Shown here in pieces: positions 49,764 through 58,605 of a stretch of DNA of 64,000 bases (within the stretch, counting starts at the first letter, position 1; every line of letters begins with the position of its first letter). The DNA lies in contig NZ_QUHC01000006.1 in assembly GCF_003479425.1 (NCBI RefSeq), positions 62,001-126,000 of the forward strand, in the 5' to 3' direction. A program made the position numbers and the translations under genes. Origin of the DNA: Odoribacter sp. AF15-53 (GTDB lineage Bacteria; Bacteroidota; Bacteroidia; Bacteroidales; Marinifilaceae). The notes under the pieces are model-generated. The model did no database searches and was not told the origin of the DNA. It saw nothing but the letters and a program-made list of their open reading frames with translations.

Positions 49764-50804
49764 TTATATAACCACTCCTTTTATATGCAAAGGAATGATC
49801 TTATTGCTTTTAGATATTGTTAAAAATATTCCTTTCATAAACACCCCTTTAGAGGAAGGTTTATATATCACTTTTACAGTTCCAATTTTTTGAGGTAATA
49901 CTGGTTTTGTATCCCAAATAATTTCCATACAATCACAGGATTGTTTTATACTTTCAATTATTATCGGAAAAGGATTATTATTCTTAAATAGGAACGAACA
50001 CTCCATATTATCTTCACTAGATATACGACCAAAGTCATGTATTGTCTTTTCAAAAGAAATTGAAGTAACAATATCTAGTTCTTCAGTTGGGGCACAAATT
50101 TTCTCTTTTATCGAATTATACAATAAATTATCAAAACGATCATTCATCTTTAAGGCTCGATCTGTATATTCTGTAAAACGAATTGTATCTCCTAATCTTT
50201 TATAGATTTGAGATCCTATATACAAATTATAAAAATAAGGTTGGATCTCTATTGATGCTTCAATCTCATCTTTTGCTTTTCCTAAATCCTCACTTTTTAA
50301 AGCAAGAAAAGCATTCATCGTCTTTTTTATTAAACCGACATAACATGTATCATTTAAAGCGAATCTATTACGAGAGTTTGAAACAAAACCACGATATGCC
50401 TCAATTTTATCCAACATTAATGTTAAGTCCCTTGCAGTTCTATTTCCTATTATCGATGCCTCTAACATACCACTTTTAGAAAAAACAACAATCATCGGAA
50501 AACTATACTCATATAGTAACTGTGGTATAAATTTATCCTCGTTTAAATCAACATATTGTTCTACACACACATATTTATCAGACATTCTTTGCAATAATTT
50601 TCTATCATTAAAAGCGTCCTCTTGTAGTAAATCACACGAAATACAATCTTTCATTCGAATAAAAAAAAGTACATGATCTTTATCGATCAATGAGGTATCA
50701 CCAAAAATTTCCTCAAAACTTTTATTTTCAAATACAATATTGGAATGATGACGTACACATCCAAAACATAATAATATGAATAATATATATATAACTTCTT
50801 TCAT
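49764..50804 (-). CDS. lipoprotein: thioredoxin-like domain fused to DUF1573
   Basis: 346 residues from the start chosen at 50804 (MKEVIYILFILLCFGC, a compact lipoprotein signal with C16 as anchor). An ATG at 50822 would overlap the preceding stop by 4 nt and add six residues. The N-terminal part is a thioredoxin-like fold with CISC (C54, C57) in FFIRMKDCISCDLLQEDAF. A helical TPR-like middle (about 150-225) follows, then a C-terminal DUF1573 Ig-like domain (about 240-345: HDFGRISSEDNMECSFLFKN, SIKQSCDCMEIIWDTKPVLP). AT-rich gene. A redox or envelope-sensing role is plausible; the exact function is unknown. Confidence 0.75.
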   Translation of the reverse strand: MKEVIYILFILLCFGCVRHHSNIVFENKSFEEIFGDTSLIDKDHVLFFIRMKDCISCDLLQEDAFNDRKLLQRMSDKYVCVEQYVDLNEDKFIPQLLYEYSFPMIVVFSKSGMLEASIIGNRTARDLTLMLDKIEAYRGFVSNSRNRFALNDTCYVGLIKKTMNAFLALKSEDLGKAKDEIEASIEIQPYFYNLYIGSQIYKRLGDTIRFTEYTDRALKMNDRFDNLLYNSIKEKICAPTEELDIVTSISFEKTIHDFGRISSEDNMECSFLFKNNNPFPIIIESIKQSCDCMEIIWDTKPVLPQKIGTVKVIYKPSSKGVFMKGIFLTISKSNKIIPLHIKGVVI

Positions 50805-50818
50805 TCTCACAAATAATA

Positions 50819-51295
50819 TCATTTCAATAAATTATCATATTGGCAACGTACTTTTTTATCAATAAAGGGATTCCCTGAGACTACAATTTGGTTGTCTTTA
50901 TTTATTAAAAACACTTCTATTCTGGATTCTTTAAATAATTGATTAGTTCGCATTAAAGAATAAGTTGTATCAACAAAAAGTTCTCCACTTACGACCTGAT
51001 TAAATTTCATTAGATTACCTTTAAATGTTACAGGATCGCCTGTCATGACGAAATAATACAATGGACATTTGTACTCATTCTTCCCTTTAAGAAAATTCAT
51101 ATTTAATTCTACAAAATCGCCAATGCACAAAGAACACCCGCCATCAATTATACATACGATTCTATAAGCTACGGAATCATTTTTTATTTGGTTCTGAAAC
51201 TCACCAAGTTCTATATGTTGTAATTCTCTATTTGATTTATTACCACAACCACAAGAAAGTATTACACCGCAAAAAACAAAAAACTTTTTAATCAT
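50819..51295 (-). CDS. thioredoxin-like lipoprotein with CSLC motif
   Basis: 158 residues from the start at 51295, one base after the preceding stop codon. The frame runs on upstream to 51328 with ATGs at 51307 and 51328, but these overlap the previous gene. Lipobox VILSC (C15). The mature part has DGGCSLCIGDF (C54-S-L-C57) followed by strand-helix elements as in a thioredoxin fold and a late DTTYSLMRTNQLF, FLINKDNQIVVSG. Probably a membrane-tethered periplasmic redox protein. The DUF1573 lipoprotein follows directly. Confidence 0.65.
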   Translation of the reverse strand: MIKKFFVFCGVILSCGCGNKSNRELQHIELGEFQNQIKNDSVAYRIVCIIDGGCSLCIGDFVELNMNFLKGKNEYKCPLYYFVMTGDPVTFKGNLMKFNQVVSGELFVDTTYSLMRTNQLFKESRIEVFLINKDNQIVVSGNPFIDKKVRCQYDNLLK

Positions 51296-51296
51296 T

Positions 51297-52400
51297 TCAA
51301 AGTTCATAATATACAAATTTAGGATCAAATTGACGATTCTCTTTCACTGTACAATAGAAATATTTTCCTTCACTATCCATTGAAAAAGCATACACATAAC
51401 GATCTAAAACATATCGACATAACAACTCTCCATCCCAACTCAGTTTATATATTTCACTTTTATCTAAAATCACATCTGGGAGTTCTCTTTTTCCTTTATA
51501 ATTTTGATTCCCCAATAACAAATAAACACAACTATCTGTTGTAACAGCTGCGCCATATCCTGAATACACTCCATTTCTCACCACTAATGGCAAACTGCCC
51601 CTCCCTTCTTCTCCCACAACATATTCAACATCATAATGATAAGGACCACTATATGATTTCAATAAACTTAAATCATCTCTCTTATAAATATCAAACCGAT
51701 CTTCTCCATCTAATACACACCATAAACGATTTTTAGTCGAATCACTAAACATTATCACCTTATTTATATTTGACAAGTAATATTTGTACTCCCAAGACTT
51801 TGAATAAGTACTATTTGTAATATCAAACTCATCTTTCTTCACAAATACAAAACGGTTTACGTTATTATCCAAGTCTTTAACAATGGAATAGTATTTATTT
51901 TGTGCTAAATATCTTGTTTCATCATATTTACAAAAACTCGGAACATTCGTATATCCAGAGAAGTATATCTTTTTAAAAGAATAAGTATCTTTATATTTTA
52001 ATAAAGAATCAACATTGATTTCAACGATAGAATTAGTTATTACATTATAAAGATAGAAGATAGAAGATACATTTGTTTCATCCAAAACGACTCTTGCATG
52101 GGAAAACTGGTTCGCATTCAGTCCTTTCTGTGCAAAATCCATAATCTTTTGTTTACTATTCAGGCTATACATTTCAACAAAATAACCTCCATTTCCTCTT
52201 GTTGTCACTAAGACCAAGGAATCATGTAAAACATGATAAGACAAAGAATTAGCAACTTGGATATTAATGGAATTCGATGTACAATATTTTGTTCTAGAAA
52301 AATCCTCTAATTCGAAATAAGATAATTTGACATCCTTATTTTTCTTACATGAAACTAAAAAAACTAATAATAAAAAACATAATATTCGCCTCATAAACAA
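51297..52400 (-). CDS. beta-propeller-like lipoprotein (BF3164/TolB-like type)
   Basis: 367 residues. Lipobox VFLVSC in MFMRRILCFLLLVFLVSCKK; the mature part shows repeated four-strand units typical of six-bladed propellers (FVEMYSLNSKQKIMDFAQKG, IFYLYNVITNSIVEINVDSL, RLWCVLDGEDRFDIYKRDDL, YKLSWDGELLCRYVLDRYVY). Proteins of this sort often sit next to small Cys-rich exported proteins in Bacteroidales. The assignment is by layout, not by a decisive motif. AT-rich. The hairpin at 52410-52437 lies just upstream. Confidence 0.65.
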   Translation of the reverse strand: MFMRRILCFLLLVFLVSCKKNKDVKLSYFELEDFSRTKYCTSNSINIQVANSLSYHVLHDSLVLVTTRGNGGYFVEMYSLNSKQKIMDFAQKGLNANQFSHARVVLDETNVSSIFYLYNVITNSIVEINVDSLLKYKDTYSFKKIYFSGYTNVPSFCKYDETRYLAQNKYYSIVKDLDNNVNRFVFVKKDEFDITNSTYSKSWEYKYYLSNINKVIMFSDSTKNRLWCVLDGEDRFDIYKRDDLSLLKSYSGPYHYDVEYVVGEEGRGSLPLVVRNGVYSGYGAAVTTDSCVYLLLGNQNYKGKRELPDVILDKSEIYKLSWDGELLCRYVLDRYVYAFSMDSEGKYFYCTVKENRQFDPKFVYYEL

Positions 52401-52409
52401 TACATTTTA

Positions 52410-52437
52410 TATAGGGAGCACTAATCTGCTCCCTATA
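52410..52437 (-). terminator. 11-bp hairpin after the six-cysteine protein gene
   Basis: TATAGGGAGCA pairs perfectly with TGCTCCCTATA across a 6-nt loop, 11-38 nt after the stop of the small protein and 10 nt before the next gene. There is no strong T-run. It may be a partial terminator or a 3' end that stabilises the mRNA of the small protein. Confidence 0.55.
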
Positions 52438-52447
52438 AATTAAAACT

Positions 52448-52759
52448 TCAATTAGGGATAACAATTGTAGCATTAGGACATGATAATTCATGTCCCCAAG
52501 AATCTGTCCTACAATTATCCTTTTCTCCTTTTGGGTCACAGGCAAATATAATTTTCCCCGTCTTCACTTTCTTTATTATACACACTAAACCTTTTCCATC
52601 TGCATCTGGGACACAAGCATCTATCTCTACATCATAAGCCAAGCCATCAGGACAAGTAAACGCAATGTACTCATCATCTCCAACAAAACTCCCAAAGAAC
52701 AAAACCGTTCCTAATAAAAACAACATTGTTTTCATCCTTCCTAATAATTCATTTTTCAT
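52448..52759 (-). CDS. small exported six-cysteine protein
   Basis: 103 residues. N-terminal hydrophobic signal (MKTMLFLLGTVLFFGSFVG from Met9, 52735; Met1 at 52759 adds eight residues). The mature part of about 75 residues has exactly six cysteines, in contexts FTCPDG, DACVPD, LVCIIK, FACDPK, DNCRTD and LSCPNA. It is acidic and has no known domain that I recognise. Size, cysteines and the neighbouring propeller lipoprotein recall the small NVEALA-type proteins of Bacteroidales, but the NVEALA word itself is missing. Its own hairpin follows. A disulfide-bonded secreted product is the most likely reading. Confidence 0.7.
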   Translation of the reverse strand: MKNELLGRMKTMLFLLGTVLFFGSFVGDDEYIAFTCPDGLAYDVEIDACVPDADGKGLVCIIKKVKTGKIIFACDPKGEKDNCRTDSWGHELSCPNATIVIPN

Positions 52760-52808
52760 AACTCAAAATTTAAATAAAACATATATTAAAGAGCCACACA
52801 TCAGCCCT

Positions 52809-55544
52809 CTATTTCTTATTCAACATCAACCATAACAACTCTCCCAACACCGGGTTAGAAGGACGCAAAGCTTCAAAATCAATCACTTTTCCTTCTTTGT
52901 CCAACAACAAGAACCGGGGAATTCCCCCTAAAGCAATCTGCTTTACAAAAGGATCTTTAAATCCTTTATCACAAATTAGTTGTACACCTTTCATATCTTT
53001 CGCCTTCAAGAAACCCAACCATTCTTTTTTGTTTAAATCCATAGAAATAGAGACCCAAGCAATCGGCTTCCCGGCAAAACGATGTTCCATATCCTTAATA
53101 TAAGGGATCTCTCCAACACAAGGATTACATCCCGTGGACCAAATATCAATAAACACATACTTCCCGTTGAAATCAGCCAACGCTACCCGTTCCCCCTTCT
53201 CATTCTCAAAAGAGAATCCACTCAGATCGGTTCCCGGCAATGTAACTTTATATCTTTGCAAAGCTTTCTCTGCCTGTTCCGGCATTTCGGCCAACAAGGC
53301 TCGATTCTCTGCACTTTTTATCATAGAACGGGCATTCTCAATTCGTTCCTCAATAGCATTTAAATGACCTCGCAAAATTTCCATTCGCAATTGATCAATG
53401 ATATAAGTCTCTCGTAACTTTTCATTTTTAAGCCCAAGGGCCATATCTGTCACGTAACTTTTTTGTCCTTCAATCTTTATCATTCCCGCAGCCAACCGGG
53501 CATACAACAACTCCTGCACTCCATCCATCCACCCCGGATAATACACCAATTCCGGTAATAACTCCAGCTTAAGCACGACATTAGAATATCCCGTTTTTAT
53601 AATCGGACGAGGAGTCCCTTTTCCAAACACTTTCGAAGAAGCGATCATTCCATACATTTTATCAAGTAATACTCCCTGAAAATATCCCAGTAATAACCGC
53701 TTCATTTCCGGACGTAAGGTACTTGTATCTATATCCTTCCGGATATCCGTATAAATACCATACAAAAGCTTACCCCGCTTCTGATCAAATACCTTTTCAC
53801 CATAACCCGGCCAGCGTTCAGCATACCTTGCGTTGATTTCCATCAATAGATTGTTAAACTCGTACTCCCCTCCACGATAAGATAAAGATTCTCCTTTGTT
53901 CACCACAATCCGATCTCCCGGTTTCGCCCAAATAGTACCGTAAAATGTCTTATAACATGAAAAATTAATAAATTCAGATTTATCCAAAACAAAACTTAAT
54001 TCAAATCGTCCCTCTTTCACCTCCCCTTGCGCTAACGGATAGGTCATCATTCCTACCCGGTGGCTAACAGACACCTGTGTCCCGTCCGCAACTCCGTTTA
54101 TCTTACCGCTTATAGTCGTTTTCTCTTGATCATACCGGTTCAACAACTCTTCCAACTGCAACTTCAACACAGGATCTGACGGACGGCGAGCTTTTGTCAT
54201 AACGATATTTCCCTCCGGGTCAATCAAGATAAATCGGGGAATACTCTTCACTTTATATTTCTCGAAAAACGGATGATCAAAAGCATCCGGGGCAATCCCG
54301 CAAATACCCTTCATCCCGAATTCTCGCACCATATCCTTCCATTTCTGCGTGTCAGCGGGTTTATCTGCAGATAAAGAAACAAACACGATATCACGTCCCT
54401 TAAACTCTTCTTCCAAACGCATCAAATGAGGAATCTGGTATTTACAAGGCCCACACCAAGTGGCCCAGACATCGACCAGTACATATTTCCCCTTAAACAT
54501 ATATAAACCCCACTCTCTATCATTCACATCTTTAAAAGATATATTAACCGCCTTCTTCCCCGCTTGATTCACATCCGATACCAACAAATCTTGATAACGT
54601 TTTTTGCATTCAGCCAATTTTCCCTTCCCCTCTTTTGTCACCACCATACCTTTCACGGAAGCGATAATCTTATCCAACTGATATAACCATTGATTTTGAA
54701 TAAAACCATCCAACTCTTTTAATATATAATAATCACGAATTTCCGTGTTTGTAATCTGCTCGGCCCTTCTTTGTAAAAAGTTATAATTATCATATTTGAT
54801 TAACCCACAATCATCCGCCATATCAAAATATATTCTCAAAATATCATCCATTCCCGGATAATTTAGAAATGCTGTATTTTTGAACTTCATCTCGTTAAGG
54901 AAAACAAATGCTTCTGTCGGAATTTTCACGATATCTTTCGCCAACTGGTAATTTTGCAATTGCATTTCCAACCAACTATAATAAATCCGTTTTTCTTGCT
55001 CCTCCACGAATAAATCGTCTTTCAAATTTGCCTTCACTAAATCATCCATTGCCTCTAACCCAACATTATCTAACCATTCGATATACTCCTCCGTGTAAAA
55101 TGTCTTGGGATCAGGTACCCTTTTTTCTCGGTCAGGCAACTGATGGAACATCATTTCCACCCGATAAGTCAATGCGTTCGGCTTCCCGAAAAACATCTTT
55201 TGTGTCCACCCATACAAATAACGATTAATCGCTTTCGAATCTCCCGAAAACTTCCAAGGCTTCTTCCTAACGTCAACCGTAATCGTTTCATCCGGTAACA
55301 CCCGTATCCAAGAAGTTTCATCTCCCGAAATCAAATAAAAAAGATCTCCACACTCCTTTTCCGGTAACAAAATCACGGTCTCTTTCGTCTCTTTCTCCGG
55401 GGTGAAATAAGCCCGACCTCTTCCCCGTTCTCTGTTATAAATACAAACATTTTCTTTTGCTCCTTTGATGATCACCTTACCCGGCCCGGCCCATAATTCC
55501 GAAAAACAAAATAAACCGAGAATAAATAATAAACTGTATTTCAT
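52809..55544 (-). CDS. double TlpA protein (two thioredoxin modules)
   Basis: 911 residues, an internal tandem of two similar halves. Signal peptide 1-19. First half: N-terminal beta domain, helical linker, thioredoxin domain about 330-470 with WATWCGPC (C364, C367) and SIPRFILIDPEG. Second half: DUF4369-like beta domain about 475-560 (TTISGKINGVADGTQVSVSH), linker, thioredoxin domain about 770-905 with WSTGCNPC (C806, C809) and GIPRFLLLDKEG. The second active site has glycine where the first has tryptophan, and asparagine for glycine. Both CxxC pairs are intact, so two periplasmic thiol-disulfide exchange sites with different redox character are likely. It lies 72 nt after the other TlpA gene. 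Confidence 0.88.
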   Translation of the reverse strand: MKYSLLFILGLFCFSELWAGPGKVIIKGAKENVCIYNRERGRGRAYFTPEKETKETVILLPEKECGDLFYLISGDETSWIRVLPDETITVDVRKKPWKFSGDSKAINRYLYGWTQKMFFGKPNALTYRVEMMFHQLPDREKRVPDPKTFYTEEYIEWLDNVGLEAMDDLVKANLKDDLFVEEQEKRIYYSWLEMQLQNYQLAKDIVKIPTEAFVFLNEMKFKNTAFLNYPGMDDILRIYFDMADDCGLIKYDNYNFLQRRAEQITNTEIRDYYILKELDGFIQNQWLYQLDKIIASVKGMVVTKEGKGKLAECKKRYQDLLVSDVNQAGKKAVNISFKDVNDREWGLYMFKGKYVLVDVWATWCGPCKYQIPHLMRLEEEFKGRDIVFVSLSADKPADTQKWKDMVREFGMKGICGIAPDAFDHPFFEKYKVKSIPRFILIDPEGNIVMTKARRPSDPVLKLQLEELLNRYDQEKTTISGKINGVADGTQVSVSHRVGMMTYPLAQGEVKEGRFELSFVLDKSEFINFSCYKTFYGTIWAKPGDRIVVNKGESLSYRGGEYEFNNLLMEINARYAERWPGYGEKVFDQKRGKLLYGIYTDIRKDIDTSTLRPEMKRLLLGYFQGVLLDKMYGMIASSKVFGKGTPRPIIKTGYSNVVLKLELLPELVYYPGWMDGVQELLYARLAAGMIKIEGQKSYVTDMALGLKNEKLRETYIIDQLRMEILRGHLNAIEERIENARSMIKSAENRALLAEMPEQAEKALQRYKVTLPGTDLSGFSFENEKGERVALADFNGKYVFIDIWSTGCNPCVGEIPYIKDMEHRFAGKPIAWVSISMDLNKKEWLGFLKAKDMKGVQLICDKGFKDPFVKQIALGGIPRFLLLDKEGKVIDFEALRPSNPVLGELLWLMLNKK

Positions 55545-55572
55545 ATTGACTTCATTTTAATTCATAAATACA

Positions 55573-55611
55573 ATTTGGGGGACTTGTTTCTCCTCTACAA
55601 ATCCCCCAAAT
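55573..55611 (-). other. hairpin between the two TlpA genes
   Basis: ATTTGGGGGA (55573-55582) pairs with TCCCCCAAAT (55602-55611), a perfect 10-bp stem, just after the stop of the upstream TlpA gene. It may be a weak terminator or an mRNA processing/stability site. Confidence 0.5.
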
Positions 55612-55616
55612 CCCGT

Positions 55617-56975
55617 TTACTTTTTCAATTCCGCTTCCAACATCTGCTTCAACTCCGGCGATGACGGTCGGGGTGCATCCACCGACACGATATTGCCTTT
55701 CTTATCAAAAACCATAAACCGGGGAATACCCTTTATCTTATAGTCTTTCGCAATCTTGCTCCATCCGGAAGCGTGTACCTGAATACCCCCTAATTCTTCT
55801 TTCTTGATGAAATCCAACCATTTCTGCTTATCTTTCGCTTCATCTACAGACACCCCGAGAAACACGACATCCGTACCGTGCATTTCTTCTTCGAGCTTCT
55901 TCAAATGAGGAATCTCACCTCTACATGGTCCGCACCAGGTTGCCCACACGTCAACTAACACGACTTTCCCCTTAAAGTCCGACAAAGACACGTCTTTACC
56001 ATTCACATCCGGATAAGTGAAATCTGCCGCCATTTTACCCGGAGCCGTATCATATAGTGCGGTCCCTATTGCCTCAACACGAGCTTTCTGCGAGGGAGTT
56101 ACCAAATATTTCCCGTAACGATCCAACATACCCAGATACTGGTCATAAGATTTTATTCCAGGGAAAACATTACGTGTAACATATTCTCCTTTCAAGCGGT
56201 CATTCTTCAAATAACTTAAACAGGTACTATGATAATTTTCAGGCCCTGAATATTCTTTACCCGAAGACATATGTCCAAAAGTGGAATATATACCAAGCAT
56301 ACGTGCTCCCTGCGGGAATTGCAAAACTTCATCTGTCGTGAACTTACTATCGGAAATAATCGAGTTATAAAACTCCGGCCAATCTCCCCGTTCCGGGTGA
56401 GCAGTTCTAGGAGTCTGTAAGAAATAAGCGGCATAATAATCTACATCATAATCGATCTTTTTCTTCAACAAAGCATCAAATTCCGCATCACCACTTTTTA
56501 TCTTTTTCTTGATCGAATCCAGTTTAGACACGAAAACGGTAAACTCCGGGAAAAAATCTTTATAGTTACTTATCGTCCGCATAAAATACACGGATTTTAA
56601 TCGGACATCAGCCGCAAAATCTTCCCATTTATATAAAGCAACATTTTCTTTCGTATTTTTCCCGTTCAACTCGGCTTTATTCTCTAAAATATCAATATTA
56701 ATTTTATCATTCCCTTTCACGTAAATCACGAAATCCATCTGATCATTACCCAAGGTATAAAAACCCGGTTTTGAAGGACAAAACAAAAATCCAAAAGAAC
56801 CATCTTCCGCAACCGCCGTTGAAGCGTAAAGATGAGTAGAACCATCCTCCACGTTATAAAGATGTATCTCCTTCAAACGATCATCTTTCACAAAACCTTT
56901 TATTTCCGTGTACTTTTGGGCGTACACACTCACCCCCATACAGACTAACAACAATAACAAACTAAATTTTTTCAT
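55617..56975 (-). CDS. TlpA-like thiol-disulfide oxidoreductase, locus B
   Basis: 452 residues. Signal peptide 1-19 (MKKFSLLLLLVCMGVSVYA); DUF4369-like beta domain about 22-110 (TEIKGFVKDDRLKEIHLYNV); long helical linker; thioredoxin domain about 312-450 with VDVWATWCGPCRGEIPHLKK (C348, C351) and GIPRFMVFDKKG. Counterpart of the 364-residue protein of locus A, but with a longer linker. It lies 101 nt after the PKD-like gene; that gap has two hairpins. Confidence 0.9.
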   Translation of the reverse strand: MKKFSLLLLLVCMGVSVYAQKYTEIKGFVKDDRLKEIHLYNVEDGSTHLYASTAVAEDGSFGFLFCPSKPGFYTLGNDQMDFVIYVKGNDKINIDILENKAELNGKNTKENVALYKWEDFAADVRLKSVYFMRTISNYKDFFPEFTVFVSKLDSIKKKIKSGDAEFDALLKKKIDYDVDYYAAYFLQTPRTAHPERGDWPEFYNSIISDSKFTTDEVLQFPQGARMLGIYSTFGHMSSGKEYSGPENYHSTCLSYLKNDRLKGEYVTRNVFPGIKSYDQYLGMLDRYGKYLVTPSQKARVEAIGTALYDTAPGKMAADFTYPDVNGKDVSLSDFKGKVVLVDVWATWCGPCRGEIPHLKKLEEEMHGTDVVFLGVSVDEAKDKQKWLDFIKKEELGGIQVHASGWSKIAKDYKIKGIPRFMVFDKKGNIVSVDAPRPSSPELKQMLEAELKK

Positions 56976-57012
56976 ACTCCCGAAAATTAATTTTAAAACA
57001 TACTAAGGATTA

Positions 57013-57062
57013 GAGGACAATGGCAAATACCATTATCCTCCTGTTTTCAAGCCAATTGAAAA
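57013..57062 (-). other. two hairpins between PKD-like and TlpA genes, locus B
   Basis: 57013-57040 (GAGGACAATGG with its complement, one mismatch in 11) and 57044-57062 (TTTTCAA with TTGAAAA). Both lie in the 101-nt gap after the PKD-like gene. The corresponding gap in locus A is only one base, so the hairpins may set a different transcript balance in locus B. Confidence 0.5.
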
Positions 57063-57076
57063 CTCTATTGATTTCT

Positions 57077-58600
57077 CTAATTACGAAGCATTACATACCC
57101 CGCCTTCCCGGTTCCCGAATAAACCACCACTGGTTCCGGTTCTATTTCCGGGGTCTGGCCAATCACGTTAAAGCGATACAACTTCCAGCCGCTATCACTA
57201 TTCGTCAAAACAACCAAATGATTGAATTTCTCATCTTCCGGAGTATTGTATGAACTAGTCAAATTTACAATATAAACTATCTCCTCTCCAGGAAAACGTT
57301 TCAATTCACTTTCACGATTATCGATTTTGACATTCTTGTATACTTTTAGGACATCCCCATCAGATTCTTTCTTCGCGTAATAAATACAACTAGCATACAA
57401 AGAGGTCCCCATTACCTGCGCATCAGGCATTTCGCAATGTACCGGAATGGTATCGATATCCACAAAAGGATAGTCTGACATCGAGTAAGAAATATCAAAC
57501 ACGTAACATTCATCCCTATTCTTATTCCTCATCACGGCAAAAGCTGTAGAAGGGACACTTTCATATCGGGGAAGCATATGAATCATATCCACATCCATAT
57601 TCGTGGGAGAAATACCTCCATTTGCATCTTCTGAAAATAAATTCATGGAACTACCACTGGATGATGTATTATAAAACGTACTCGTTGTTTTATCAAACAA
57701 CATTACACCATAATAACTCATCACCATATCCGGATGTACCTCATACATTCCCGGTTTAGCAAATCCTAACATCCCGCTATTGGAACTCATTCCATAAATT
57801 GAATATACTTTCCCCGCATTGATAGCATAAAAATCCGTACTAATTATCCCACAATTTTGGGGTTGACACTTTTCCGGAACTTCATAGAAATAATCTTCAT
57901 AATTATAGAACAGATCCATATTATCCGCATTGAAAATCTTTATATCCTGATCGCTGAAAACATGAAATGCCTTTTTATTTACTAGATTTGTCGTCGTTCC
58001 ATCCGGATTTTGTACGCTAGGCGTATAACGAGATGATTGATATACCATTTTTATCGGCTTTCCTTTTAACCGCTGCTGGCCGAAAGAGGTTATCAAATTC
58101 TCTATCTTATCCCCATCCATCGCAATATAATCAATATCTGTCTCACCATTTTCTTCTTTCATCACGTACCACCCGGTACTAACATCCGATTGAACCGTCA
58201 TCAAAACTTGTTTACGCACGTAAATATCTAATTTCGGATCACGCAATTCATACACTAAATTGTATGTTCCAGATTCATACGTAACATCAAATGACAATTC
58301 TTTCTTAAGAGAAAGCGTATCCCGCTGAGGTGCGAATCCTGCTGTCATAGAAGGAGCCGCATACCATAAATGTATATAACGGGACTCGTCATCCATATTC
58401 TCTAATACCGGAGTTATATTCAAGGTTGAACGAATAACCACGGTTGTATCCTCAAAACCGGATATTGTCACGGGAAGTAAAACATCTTTATCCATGTAAT
58501 CATAATTTCCCCGATCATCAATACAGGACTGCGTTCCTTGGAACAACGCTAGCAATCCCAATCCTATCAATATATTTTTCAGTTTCATAAGCAATTTCAT
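57077..58600 (-). CDS. PKD-like family lipoprotein, locus B
   Basis: 507 residues. Lipobox GTQSC, then IDDRGNYDYMDKDVLLPVTI, the same family start as the locus A protein (DxxGNYDY). Middle region with propeller-like repeats and a C-terminal strand-rich end (PEIEPEPVVVYSGTGKAGYV). Start alternatives lie at Met5 and nearby. It lies 5 nt after the DUF4843 gene. Confidence 0.85.
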   Translation of the reverse strand: MKLLMKLKNILIGLGLLALFQGTQSCIDDRGNYDYMDKDVLLPVTISGFEDTTVVIRSTLNITPVLENMDDESRYIHLWYAAPSMTAGFAPQRDTLSLKKELSFDVTYESGTYNLVYELRDPKLDIYVRKQVLMTVQSDVSTGWYVMKEENGETDIDYIAMDGDKIENLITSFGQQRLKGKPIKMVYQSSRYTPSVQNPDGTTTNLVNKKAFHVFSDQDIKIFNADNMDLFYNYEDYFYEVPEKCQPQNCGIISTDFYAINAGKVYSIYGMSSNSGMLGFAKPGMYEVHPDMVMSYYGVMLFDKTTSTFYNTSSSGSSMNLFSEDANGGISPTNMDVDMIHMLPRYESVPSTAFAVMRNKNRDECYVFDISYSMSDYPFVDIDTIPVHCEMPDAQVMGTSLYASCIYYAKKESDGDVLKVYKNVKIDNRESELKRFPGEEIVYIVNLTSSYNTPEDEKFNHLVVLTNSDSGWKLYRFNVIGQTPEIEPEPVVVYSGTGKAGYVMLRN

Positions 58601-58605
58601 TTAAA

